DNA of 64,000 bases from Bacteroidales bacterium UBA6267 (lineage in GTDB: Bacteria; Bacteroidota; Bacteroidia; Bacteroidales; UBA1556): NCBI GenBank assembly GCA_002440745.1, contig DJVB01000044.1, forward strand, positions 78,734 through 142,733, given 5' to 3'. Both the position numbers and the translations under genes were made by a program. The notes below the pieces were generated by a model. The model made no database searches. It saw only the letters and a program-made list of their open reading frames with translations, and was not told where the DNA came from. Below, piece by piece: positions 53,992 through 63,600 of this stretch (within the stretch, counting starts at the first letter, position 1; every line of letters starts with the position of its first letter).

Positions 53992-54038
53992 AACCCTGTG
54001 GAGACGATTCGTGAATCGTCTCTACGGGGTTTTATTTT
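53992..54038 (+). repeat. 19-bp palindrome with T tail (dispersed repeat or terminator-like)
   Basis: AACCCTGTGGAGACGATTC pairs along its whole length (two G-U) with GAATCGTCTCTACGGGGTT, with a 2-nt loop, followed by TTTTATTTT. It contains the GAGACGATTC/GAATCGTCTC palindrome type found as dispersed repeats in several phyla. There is no gene on the plus strand nearby that needs a terminator. Confidence 0.7.
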
Positions 54039-54093
54039 GGGAAATGTTGGTTTGGGCAAAAACGCGGTCAGGAAGAAAGATTATCCATCCTTT

Positions 54094-54639
54094 TTATTCC
54101 ACAAAAACCTTTTCGGTGAAGATGTCGTTTTGGGTGATGATGCGCACTACATAGATGCCGGAGGAATGAGTCCAACTGCTGAGGCGATAGGTGCCGATTC
54201 CTTTTTGAATAGCCATTTCTTCGCTCATTAGTTGCCGACCCTCAAGGGTATAAACACCAACTGTAACCTGTTGATTCACAGTTGAGTTCATTACAATATT
54301 CAGGTTGTGAGAGTGATCGGTGAAGATACCGTTGAGCGATTCCGTATTATTTGCCGGAGTTAGTTGTATGGTTTTGCTAACTGTGGTTGTGCCATTGTAG
54401 TCGGTTTGGCGAAGGCGATAATAGGTTGTTGCTTGCGGCATCTCCGCATCAAGGAAGCTATAGTGACGCTCCACATTGCTATTGCCTGCACCTGCCACAC
54501 GACCAACCTCAACAAAGTTTCTTCCATCTTGCCCACGCTCCACCGTGAAATAGTCGTTATTGATTTCGGAAGAAGTAACCCACTTCAAATCAACCCCTTC
54601 AGCTTGAAGTTGAGCAGTGAAGGAGAGGAGGTTGATGGG
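54094..54639 (-). repeat. Duplicated CTD-coding segment, copy 2
   Basis: Ungapped match to 50320-50865, about 18 mismatches in 546 nt, with seven of 182 amino acids different. Confidence 0.9.
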
Positions 54640-57600
54640 CAATGGATTAGCTTCGCTGCCACCGAATCCATAGTTACTCCAGCCGCTTAATCCGGTTCGT
54701 GAAAGCACAGGAGCTGCAATTGAACCTGTGGGAGCTTGATGGCTGCCGGGTGCAGTCCAATTTCCGGATCCTACTCGCTTAAGTAAGGTGAGCTTAGAAA
54801 TATCAGTTATATCAGCAAATCCTTCGCCTGTGGCGGTTAAGGTATAAGCGCCGTCTGATAAGCCCCCTGCATTCTCCACTTGCCAATAGCCCTTTGAATT
54901 AGTATTTACAATATCAAAACCTGCACCTCCGGAGCTTGCATTATAAATTGGCAAACCACTTCCTAACATATCTCCATGAATCCATTTTGCTGTCAGGCTG
55001 CCGCCGGAGCTGGCGGCTGAGGTGTATTCAACTAATAAGGCTCTGTTGGCATAGACTGCAGCGGCAGGACGATAAACTGCCAATGGAAAAAGTCCCGTGG
55101 CGTTTCCACTATTGGTACTATTGAACCAACGGCGCATTTGGCCAACTACATATCCGTTTATATAATCCAAACTGCCAAGTTGAGCGGTGGATATTCCAAG
55201 TTCAAGTATCGCAGAGCCTGTAGAATCGGTGTATAAAATTCCATTTCGTAAGGCAAGAGTATTTTGAATGCTAACGGAAGAAGGAAGGGTAACCTTTGCC
55301 GTTGCCGATGTTTTATCTAAATACATATTTACCATGGATGCCGGCAATCCGTTTCCTGCATTTTGATCTACTGAGCCCACAAAACCATAACTTGCTGTGG
55401 TTGGAAAAGTTCTTGTGGTAGTTTGGATATTGCCGCTTGCACCTGAAGTTGTGATTCCATTTGCCGAACCATATTTGAGGGTTGCACCGGCATTAAGGCT
55501 AAATGCTCCTGCACCGCTGATAGTGTAGAGACTGCCAATTTTCAGGCAGGTAGGAGAGTTTACGTTCAACGTTCCGGCAACAGAAAAACCAGAACTGACA
55601 ACAATATTGGCGGCATCGTTTGCAGTATTTGCTGCCGTTGAGTTTAGTTCAATATTATGGTAAGCGATTCCCCCTCTAAGCGAATGTGTTTGTGAGCTTC
55701 CGGTTCCATACATTTCAAATGTTCCTCCTGTTAGGGTATAAGTTCCTTCTAATTCGGGCAAGGTTTCGTTCAGTGCCGACATTCTGAATGTGGAATTGTC
55801 AGTCATTATAAGTCCGGCATTGCCACTAAATTCCTTATTTTCGGTATCTAAAATGGTTCCATTGCCTGAAATAGTTACCAAACCATCACCGGCAGAAGCT
55901 CCGCCGATATTAGTTATAGAAGTGCTTATGGTTTTTGTGCCGCTGCCGCTAAAACTCAGGTTATAATAGTCGCGACCACCGCGAAGTAGTTGTGCTCCTG
56001 TACCATTGAGATGGATAGTTCCTCCGGTAAGCGTGTAGGCGCCTGAAATTGAGGGAACTGTAGCGCTTAGAGCTGCGATTCGATATTCTCCATCGGTCAT
56101 TTGTAATTCGCCGGAACCGGTGATGGTGGCTGTGGCAGATTCTGTAAAAACTCCTTTTTCGATTATTAAATATCCTGTAATTCCTGTGGATTGGGTTAAA
56201 TTTACAATATCGGTCGGATTGGTTTTGTTGATTACAATTCTTTTTGCTGTGGATCCCGAAGTCATTGCTGTTCCTGTGGATTGCGGAGTGGTATTTCCAA
56301 CATAGTGATAATAACCTGTTTGGCTAAAGGTTCTTGAGCCGGTATTTTGCACATTTCCGGTTGCTCCACTTGCATTAACCCCATCAGCCGAATAAATCAA
56401 TAATGTTCCTCCGTTTTCAAGAGCGAAAATGCCTGACCCGATGATGTCAAAATAGTTGAAATCTAATATTCCACCGGTTAAAACCGTGAAATTGTTCGAA
56501 CTATTGCTAAGGCTTAGGTCTTGATTGATAATTTGGGCAGTTGAACCACTCCCCACCTCGAAATCCACATTTGAACCTAAAGCTCCTGCTATATCCATTG
56601 TTTGAGTTCCTGTCTTGGAAAAAACAATCTTACATCCTGCATCAGTGCTAGTTAAGGTGGAGCCGGAATAAATGGTTAGATTGCCACCGAGATTAATGGT
56701 TGAGGTTGCAGAGACGCTGCTGATTTGGTTAAGGCTGATTGTTCCACCATTGGCAATCAAATCGCCATTTACGGTTGTAACTGGATTTCCGGATAAAATT
56801 GCAGCAAAACTCAACTGGCCGGAGGTAACTTCAATATTTCCACCAACCGTAATATTTGAACCGCCATCGGTAAATGCTACATTGTTTCCTGAAACTGAAA
56901 CCGTGAAATCATTTTGACAAAGGTTGATAGTTTGGGTTCCTTCGGCCACAATAAATAGTGATGATGGGCTGCCACTTAAAATGAGATTGCCAAAATAGTA
57001 TCCGCCTGAATTTGTTGATATTGCGGAAGAGTTTCTGACAAGGCTGTTATTTACATTGGCATAGTCCCAATCCTGAATTTCAATGGTCGAACCGTCTTGA
57101 AAATCTTCCGTGCCGCTCCATAAGGAAGAACTACCATCAGCAGCAAAGTTGATATTAATTTTCCCGCCGGATTCAACGGTGAGAGTTGCAGAGCTTAAAT
57201 CCAAACTCGCATCCAATTGTAGAGTTCCTCCATTTTCGACTTTGATAGAACCTACGCAAGTTGATGAAGCGGTATAAGTGAACGTTCCACCATTTTCGAT
57301 AACAATATTTGAGGCTGAGATTGCTCCGCCTGAGGAAATATTATTTCTGATATAGAGATAGTTTGATGTAGAGTTAGATGGTGCCGAACTTGATCCCCAC
57401 GAGGTGCCGACATATTGTTCCCAACTGGCACCGGATAATGTTCCGTCTGCTGTGGTTCGGTAGCTATTGGCCGGAGTAACAATATCAGCAATCTCAAAGC
57501 TGTTGGAAGTGCCTGATGTTAAGCCTGTTGCAGAAGCAGTCAAGGTGGTGGTTTGTGCAACGTTGAAATATACGTCGTCAATGACTACTTGGCCTGAGGT

Positions 57601-58383
57601 TAACGAATAGGATGCTGATGCGGTTAATCCTGTTCCTGCGGTTGTTAAAGTTACTGTTGCTGAGGCATCCAAGTCGATGCTTCCATTTGCGTCAACCGCT
57701 GCCACAGTGAAGGAGTTCAAGTTAACGTTAATGGTTGAGTTGGCGGGTTGGACACTGAAAGCAAGTCTGTCGGCAGTTACTTCAATTCTATTGTCATCAC
57801 CTGATATGCTTGAACTTGCTCCGCCTGCGTTGGAAGTGGCAAATACCGAACCTGCGGCATTGGCTGTGGCGGAGCTAATGGTAAACTGCATTTGCTCATT
57901 GTCTGCAACAGTTGTGTTGAAAGATACCCTCAAGGTTAACGTTTTGGAGCCATTGTCAGGCGTTGTAAAGTCTGCTCCGCTAAGACCTGAAAAGGTGATA
58001 GTACCTCCTCCGGTATTGATTGTCGGATTATTGGCTTTCATTCCGTTTCCAATGAAAAGTGCTGCGGAGCGAATATTGTCAATATTTGAAACTGTAAAGG
58101 TTATATCTGTCAGTTCAGTTGCTAAGGCATCTGCATCTGTGGAGCCGCCACCATCTCTGATGGTAAATTTGAATACTCCAACACTATGTGAAGTGTTTGA
58201 TATCGGATTGGCCTGATAAACAAAATAATTGATATTGGAAGAATAACCGTAGGAGTCTGCAATGATATCTGAGCCTGCATCTTTGGATTCTTGTGTTTTT
58301 GTGATTCCAAAACTCTCGAAACCAAGAAATAGTAAAGAGCTGAAAACAATTCCTCGAAGCATTAATGATAATTTATTTTTCAT
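54094..58383 (-). CDS. Large T9SS adhesin-like cargo protein with sorting domain
   Basis: The 1429-aa protein has a signal segment (LMLRGIVFSSLLFLGFESFG). The N-terminal half contains beta-sandwich modules (VFKFTIRDGGGSTDADALATELTDI, RLAFSVQPANSTINVNLNSFTVAAVDANG). A long central region (about 330-1190) has short repeated beta-strand turns rich in Gly/Ser/Thr/Asn (SGGTLTLQL, YTLTGGTIHLNGTGAQLLRGG, LTGGTFEMYGTGS), typical of beta-helix passenger-like surface proteins. The C-terminal 180 residues are almost identical to those of the 50320 gene and end in the sorting domain (EKVFVE). It is probably a T9SS-exported surface adhesin. No convincing promoter box is seen upstream. Confidence 0.85.
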   Translation of the reverse strand: MKNKLSLMLRGIVFSSLLFLGFESFGITKTQESKDAGSDIIADSYGYSSNINYFVYQANPISNTSHSVGVFKFTIRDGGGSTDADALATELTDITFTVSNIDNIRSAALFIGNGMKANNPTINTGGGTITFSGLSGADFTTPDNGSKTLTLRVSFNTTVADNEQMQFTISSATANAAGSVFATSNAGGASSSISGDDNRIEVTADRLAFSVQPANSTINVNLNSFTVAAVDANGSIDLDASATVTLTTAGTGLTASASYSLTSGQVVIDDVYFNVAQTTTLTASATGLTSGTSNSFEIADIVTPANSYRTTADGTLSGASWEQYVGTSWGSSSAPSNSTSNYLYIRNNISSGGAISASNIVIENGGTFTYTASSTCVGSIKVENGGTLQLDASLDLSSATLTVESGGKININFAADGSSSLWSGTEDFQDGSTIEIQDWDYANVNNSLVRNSSAISTNSGGYYFGNLILSGSPSSLFIVAEGTQTINLCQNDFTVSVSGNNVAFTDGGSNITVGGNIEVTSGQLSFAAILSGNPVTTVNGDLIANGGTISLNQISSVSATSTINLGGNLTIYSGSTLTSTDAGCKIVFSKTGTQTMDIAGALGSNVDFEVGSGSTAQIINQDLSLSNSSNNFTVLTGGILDFNYFDIIGSGIFALENGGTLLIYSADGVNASGATGNVQNTGSRTFSQTGYYHYVGNTTPQSTGTAMTSGSTAKRIVINKTNPTDIVNLTQSTGITGYLIIEKGVFTESATATITGSGELQMTDGEYRIAALSATVPSISGAYTLTGGTIHLNGTGAQLLRGGRDYYNLSFSGSGTKTISTSITNIGGASAGDGLVTISGNGTILDTENKEFSGNAGLIMTDNSTFRMSALNETLPELEGTYTLTGGTFEMYGTGSSQTHSLRGGIAYHNIELNSTAANTANDAANIVVSSGFSVAGTLNVNSPTCLKIGSLYTISGAGAFSLNAGATLKYGSANGITTSGASGNIQTTTRTFPTTASYGFVGSVDQNAGNGLPASMVNMYLDKTSATAKVTLPSSVSIQNTLALRNGILYTDSTGSAILELGISTAQLGSLDYINGYVVGQMRRWFNSTNSGNATGLFPLAVYRPAAAVYANRALLVEYTSAASSGGSLTAKWIHGDMLGSGLPIYNASSGGAGFDIVNTNSKGYWQVENAGGLSDGAYTLTATGEGFADITDISKLTLLKRVGSGNWTAPGSHQAPTGSIAAPVLSRTGLSGWSNYGFGGSEANPLPINLLSFTAQLQAEGVDLKWVTSSEINNDYFTVERGQDGRNFVEVGRVAGAGNSNVERHYSFLDAEMPQATTYYRLRQTDYNGTTTVSKTIQLTPANNTESLNGIFTDHSHNLNIVMNSTVNQQVTVGVYTLEGRQLMSEEMAIQKGIGTYRLSSWTHSSGIYVVRIITQNDIFTEKVFVE

Positions 58384-58852
58384 AATTCACTGATATTAAA
58401 TTAGTAATGATTTAATTTTAGCTTTTTTAGATGTATATTGATTAAAATGAAGTATCGATTCCGTAAAGTTCCCGACTGCAATAAAATTGAGTTCGGAAAA
58501 GTAATTTTTTTGGGCAAAAGGAAAGTTGCAGGGAAATATTCTAAAATCCACAATCAATAAAAATAATTTATAGATGCCGCTATGTTCTTTCACGGTTTTA
58601 ATAATTAGTATAACATCAAAAGCCTGTGATTATGGCAAATTGATGAAGTTCTGATAAATATGCTGAATAAAACAGCGATTAAAATGTTGTCCTTTGTTTG
58701 ATGGTTTAGTTTTAACGCATCTTTTGAGAGGTTCGATTGTTAATTCTCTCAGCCACAAAAATAAATTTTTTTGAATTGCAATAAGTTTTTTTTGAATTGG
58801 AAAAATTATTTAGGAGGAATAGTCTGAATCATTTTATTATTTGTCAAAAAAA
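58384..58852. other. Intergenic stretch between the adhesin and hip genes
   Basis: AT-rich. I see no gene, strong hairpin or repeat in 58384-58850. The hip operator/promoter region begins at 58853. Confidence 0.5.
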
Positions 58853-58868
58853 TACCATTATATTGGTA
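58853..58868. promoter_or_regulatory. hip operator O1
   Basis: The palindrome TACCATTATATTGGTA (TACCA-N6-TGGTA) is located just upstream of the -33 element of the hip promoter. Confidence 0.7.
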
Positions 58869-58873
58869 CAAAT

Positions 58874-58904
58874 TTGTCAAAACGGGGATTTTTATGTATT
58901 TTTG
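58874..58904 (+). promoter_or_regulatory. hipBST promoter
   Basis: TTG (58874-58876), a 20-nt spacer and TATTTTTG (58897-58904). It lies between operators O1 and O2. The predicted start is near 58909, with a leader of about 28 nt. Confidence 0.72.
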
Positions 58905-58915
58905 TCGCGAAATGA

Positions 58916-58931
58916 ACAATATAATGGTACA
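58916..58931. promoter_or_regulatory. hip operator O2
   Basis: CAATATAATGGTAC (58917-58930) is the reverse complement of GTACCATTATATTG, the same 13-nt core as O1 in opposite orientation, with one imperfect half. It overlaps the predicted start of the transcript and ends 6 nt before the hipB ATG. Confidence 0.65.
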
Positions 58932-58936
58932 ACGTT

Positions 58937-59143
58937 ATGACAAAGATAGAATTAGGTAAGCTGCTCAATGAGCGTAGAGAGGTTTTAGGTTTGAGTATCA
59001 GAGATTTGGCCGATGTTTCCGGTCTTTCTAAAACTACAATTTCTCAAATCGAGTTGGGTCTTGGAAATCCTACATTTGAGGTTTTACAAGTCATTTGTGA
59101 TTTATTAAATCTTGAGATTAAAATTGAAATCAAACAGAAATAG
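58937..59143 (+). CDS. hipB: HipB-type XRE antitoxin/repressor
   Basis: The 68-aa protein is a compact XRE helix-turn-helix: LGKLLNERREVLGLSIRDLADVSGLSKTTISQIELGLGNPTFEVLQVI, with the recognition helix at SKTTISQIE. It would dimerise and bind the two TACCA-type operators at 58853 and 58916, repressing its own operon. First gene of hipB-hipS-hipT; hipS starts 13 nt downstream. Confidence 0.88.
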   Translation: MTKIELGKLLNERREVLGLSIRDLADVSGLSKTTISQIELGLGNPTFEVLQVICDLLNLEIKIEIKQK

Positions 59144-59155
59144 GAGGGATTTGAT

Positions 59156-59497
59156 ATGATTGGAAATAAGTTGGAGGTGATTTATAAAGGAGATATTCTG
59201 GCGGGTATTCTTTGGGCGGATGAAAATGGATATCATTTTGAGTATGATGAAACTTTTATTAAAGATTCATCAACTCGCCCAATTTCGGTAAATATGCCCA
59301 AAGAGCGGAAAATATTTCATTCAAAGGATCTTTTTCATTATTTCAAATCAATACTGAGCGAGGGTGAAAATAGGAGACAAATATGCCAAGCTTTATCCAT
59401 TGATCAGAGTGATGATTGGAGTTTATTGGCATTAACTTGTCAGCATGATACTATCGGAGCAATTACTGTAAAAATTATAGAAGATGGCACAATGTAA
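59156..59497 (+). CDS. hipS: HipS-type subunit (HipA N-terminal subdomain as a separate protein)
   Basis: The 113-aa protein corresponds to the small N-terminal subdomain of HipA: LEVIYKGDILAGILWADENGYHFEYDETFI, then RPISVNMPKE and the helical end. In classical HipA this is fused to the kinase; here it is a free protein, as in the tripartite HipBST systems where HipS is the antitoxin that neutralises HipT. AGGAGGG lies upstream of its ATG. It overlaps hipT by 14 nt. Confidence 0.82.
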   Translation: MIGNKLEVIYKGDILAGILWADENGYHFEYDETFIKDSSTRPISVNMPKERKIFHSKDLFHYFKSILSEGENRRQICQALSIDQSDDWSLLALTCQHDTIGAITVKIIEDGTM

Positions 59498-60431
59498 TGG
59501 TTGTTTGAAAGATAATATTTTGGGATTTTGTACGACTTGCCAAAGAAGACTGTTTAACCGTTCGAAAGTTAGTCCACAACTAAGATTTAATTGGGAAGAA
59601 ATATCCAAGCGAATTGATGGGCAACCGATGGGTTTTAGTATCTCAGGGGTGCAGCGAAAAGGATTTATTGGAAAGCCACGGGGTGTTGAATTATACCCCA
59701 AAATGGATTTAGGCGAAAAATCATTTTTTATTATCAAACCCATGTTGTCAAATTTTAATTTGCCTGACCAATCACCTGCAAATGAACATGTTACTATGCT
59801 TATGGCGCGACAAATTTTTGGAATAAAGACAGCAGAATGTGCTTTTGTGAGATTTGCAAATGGTTCACCTGCTTATATTACCAAACGTTTTGATTATAAT
59901 GAGAAAGGTGAAAAATTGAATCAGGAAGATTTTGCATCTGTTCTTCAAGCATCGCATAAATACTACTCAAAAACATATCAAGACGTAGGTGAATGGCTGA
60001 GCCCAATAAATCGAATTGAATTTCTTCGTGTCTTGATTTTCAATTTTCTAACCGGAAATGGGGATGCTCATTTAAAAAATATTTCACTCTTGGAAACTGC
60101 TCATGGAGATATGATGCTTTCGCCTGCATACGATCTGATGAATACTAAAATTCATTTGCCTGATAATCTATTGGCGCTCAATTTATTTAGAGAACTTGAA
60201 CAAACGAGTTTACCTTTAGGTGAAAAATATATTTATTCTAGTGATGATTTTGTGAATTTTGGAAAGCGATTGAATGTCAGAGAAAATATTATCTATAAAA
60301 TTATTAATCTATTTGAAGCAAAAGAACAAGAAGCCAAAGACATGATTGGTAAGTCGTTTTTATCGGATTATGCTAAAAATCTTTATAAATCCAATATTTC
60401 TGAAAACTACGCCAGATTTCGTAAGAAATGA
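59484..60431 (+). CDS. hipT: HipT-type Ser/Thr kinase toxin
   Basis: The 315-aa protein begins with a short zinc-ribbon-like CxxC-x8-CxxC (Cys4, 7, 16, 19). The HipA-like kinase core follows with a Gly-rich loop containing the SIS motif (GFSISGVQRKG, Ser52/Ser54), Lys85 in FFIIKP, Glu101, the catalytic loop LTGNGDAHLKNIS (Asp194, Asn199) and LSPAYDLMN (metal-binding Asp217). The SIS serines are autophosphorylation sites in HipT of E. coli O127. Characterised HipT inactivates tryptophanyl-tRNA synthetase; whether this one does is unknown. The kinase residues look intact. Confidence 0.88.
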   Translation: MAQCNGCLKDNILGFCTTCQRRLFNRSKVSPQLRFNWEEISKRIDGQPMGFSISGVQRKGFIGKPRGVELYPKMDLGEKSFFIIKPMLSNFNLPDQSPANEHVTMLMARQIFGIKTAECAFVRFANGSPAYITKRFDYNEKGEKLNQEDFASVLQASHKYYSKTYQDVGEWLSPINRIEFLRVLIFNFLTGNGDAHLKNISLLETAHGDMMLSPAYDLMNTKIHLPDNLLALNLFRELEQTSLPLGEKYIYSSDDFVNFGKRLNVRENIIYKIINLFEAKEQEAKDMIGKSFLSDYAKNLYKSNISENYARFRKK

Positions 60432-60657
60432 TTTTTTGAATATTTATTCTACTTTTAAAAATGATTCCCCATAGTTTTCCAAACAAAAATCGTAGTTTAT
60501 CCCAATGTTAATTCTTCTGAATATGGATTCTATATATCTGCTTCCCTTGCATATTTTGTATCTTTGTCGGGTGATTTTTTTTATAATCTCATAGCCAATA
60601 TTCATCTAATGTTTTTGTTCACTGCTGATTATTTTCTCAGCTTAAAAATTAAACGAA

Positions 60658-63600
60658 ATGAATTCTAAACCATTACTTTTTTTGATTCTTTTCCTTTGTT
60701 TTCAGCTCAACACCATTGGGCAAACTTTTCAGGAAACTATTTTATCCTCCAATTTTACGGACCCTTATACGCTTAAAGTCATCGACTTAGATAGTAATGG
60801 ACACGACGACATTATTGTTTGTGGAGCTTCGGAGCTTTCTTGGTTTAAAAACCTCAACGGCCTGAGCTACGATAAGGTCATTTTGTTTGATTCTGTTACC
60901 GGCGTGCTCGATTTCGACCTTGTTGACTATGATGCTGATTTGGATATGGACATTGTCGCAATCACCGCAAACTCCATTTTTTGGTTGGAAAATACCGGAA
61001 ATTCAAACTTCGTATATCATTCGATTACCAACGCATACAGCTCTCTGCGAAAAGTGCGCGCTTTGGATATGGATAATGACGGGGATGTGGATATTGTGTA
61101 TTCCATTGCTACGAATTTTATTGACATCTACCTTTATGAAAAAACTTCCACCGGATTCACCAATACCTATATCGACCGAGTGGATTATAGCGGAATCTAT
61201 CTGCTTGATTATAACAACGATACCTGCTACGATTTGATTACAAAAACCAACTATTATCCATTTACAACGGAAGAATTGGCGATAATGATAAATAATGGCA
61301 GCAATGTGTTCACCGAACAGCAGATTTATGAGAAAGTTGGCGACATCAACATCTCAGACATTGATATTGTGGATGTTAACAAAAACGGCACTATTGATTT
61401 GCTGATTAGCGATTTTGTTCAACAGGAGATATATTTTTTAGAAAACTGCACCTTGCGGCGTAATGTCTTGAGCAACAAAAAGGTACGTGATGCAGCAGTG
61501 GCCGATTTCGATAATGATGGGAAAAATGATATTGCATATAAAGAAGAAAACTCAAGCACTTTTAGGGTTCACTTTCTAAAAGGGGCGGGGTCAACTACTG
61601 CAATGACTTTCACCGACTTATACTACTACGTTTTAGATGTCGCCTCGACAAGTTTGACGGCTTTACATGCCGATAATAATACATTGCCTGATATTGCTTT
61701 TGTGTCGATTGTCCGCGATGAAGTGGGTTATTTTAAGAATGACAGCAATTTTACTTTTTCTTTGAAAAAAATGGCCACAGCCGTTTCCCAGCCTGAATCG
61801 ATGCGGCGGGTTGATTTAGACCAAGATGGCGATTTGGATATTGTCAGCATTGGCTCAGATGCAGAAATAGTATGGCTCGACCATCAACCGGATGGCAGCT
61901 ATAAGCAGAAAATTGTGGCCGGAGGAATGGATAATGTTAAACAAATTGAAGTTTATGATATCGATGGAGACGGGTATCGCGATATCATAAGTACTTCAAG
62001 TGGTAATGGTAAGTTTATTATTTGGTATAACGATGGAAATCAGAATTTTACAAGCTTCAATCTCACAAGCAGCCATTCGGTTTTGTCCACTCCATCCTTT
62101 TTTTCGATAGTTGATTTGAACAACGACAATAAAAAAGACTTCGTTATAGTCGGTGCCACTACATCGAGCTATAATCCCAAAGGAATTTTTTGGATTAGAA
62201 ATGATGGCTTAGGGGTTTTTAGTGCCCCCATTGCAATTCAAAGCAATTTGAATCTGATGGGCGAAGTGGTAACCTTTGATTTTGATTACGACGGCGACCA
62301 AGATATTATAGTGGCTAATCACGAATACGGAAATACAGGCCTGAAAATTATAAAAAACAATAATAATGCGACTTCCTTTACCATTTCGACTTTCACAAGT
62401 TTTAGGGCTGTAAGCATCAGAATGGGCGATATTGACAGCGATGGACTCATGGATTTTGTATGCCGAAATGATGATGTCAATAATCTCGTTTGGTTTAAAA
62501 ATAATGGTTCTATGTCGTTCACTCCCAACACCATAGTTATGAATGAAGACCGCGATATCAGATTCGAAATTTGTGACGATGGAAACGACAGCATAACCGA
62601 TATTTTCTTTTATGAATCTTATTATGGATTTACGAATGCAAGCAATCATAATGCTGGATTGCTAAAAAACGATGGCAGCGAAAATTTCACCCAAACCTAT
62701 TATATCCAAAACATCCTAAATATTTTGAGCGCCATGCCTGAAGATGTTGATAATGATGGTGATATGGACTTCTTTCTTGGAGTTGACTATTCGGATAAAA
62801 TCTCCTTTTTTGAGAATTTGACGTTGAATATGCAAACTCCGACTGTTTTCACTTGGCCAAATGCTTCAAATATAATATATGGGGATAGTTTGGGTGAATC
62901 CACATTAAGTGGAGATTCGGCTTCAGTGCCCGGTGTTTTTGTTTTCGATAACCCGAGTTATATCCCTAATGCCGGAATTTATGCCGCTTCAGTTACATTT
63001 TATCCAAACCAAGACACCGTTTATTCTTCGGTTTCAGGTCAGGTTAGTGTTTTGGTAGAAAAAGCCGAACCGGTTGTTTATCAGTGGCCTATTGCCTCAA
63101 ACGTGGAATATAATCAACCTTTGAGCACCTCCGTTTTAAGTGGCGGAAGCGCCTCCGCAGCCGGAGTTTTTCAGTTCAGCAACCCGACATTTATACCTCC
63201 GTTTGGAAGTTACACCGCCGATATCATTTTTTTCCCTAACGATTCCAATAATTACGATACTGTTTCAGGGACGGTGAATGTTTTGGTGGTCAAGGCTAAT
63301 CCGATAATCAGTCAATGGCCTCAGGCTTCTACGCTCAGTTGTGGTGAGCTTTTGGGCTCCTCGGTTTTGAGTGGTGGCAGTGCAAATATAGCCGGTGATT
63401 TCTCTTTCGATTCTCTTTCACTTGTCCTCACCACCGGGATTTATTCGGCTAATATTACCTTTAAACCAAACGATACTGCGCATTATAATTTGGTTTTTGG
63501 AACTGTAAATGTGAATGTTATCGGTTTGGATACTACTGTTTTGACAGATTATTTTTGCAACGGTACCTCCTATAATTTTTTAGGAACAACCCTTAATTCG

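Noticed and set aside
57677..58216. 179-codon plus-strand open frame opposite the 1429-aa adhesin gene
   Set aside because: Mirrors the low-complexity Ala/Thr/Ser-rich coding strand; the sense gene has a signal peptide and a sorting domain.
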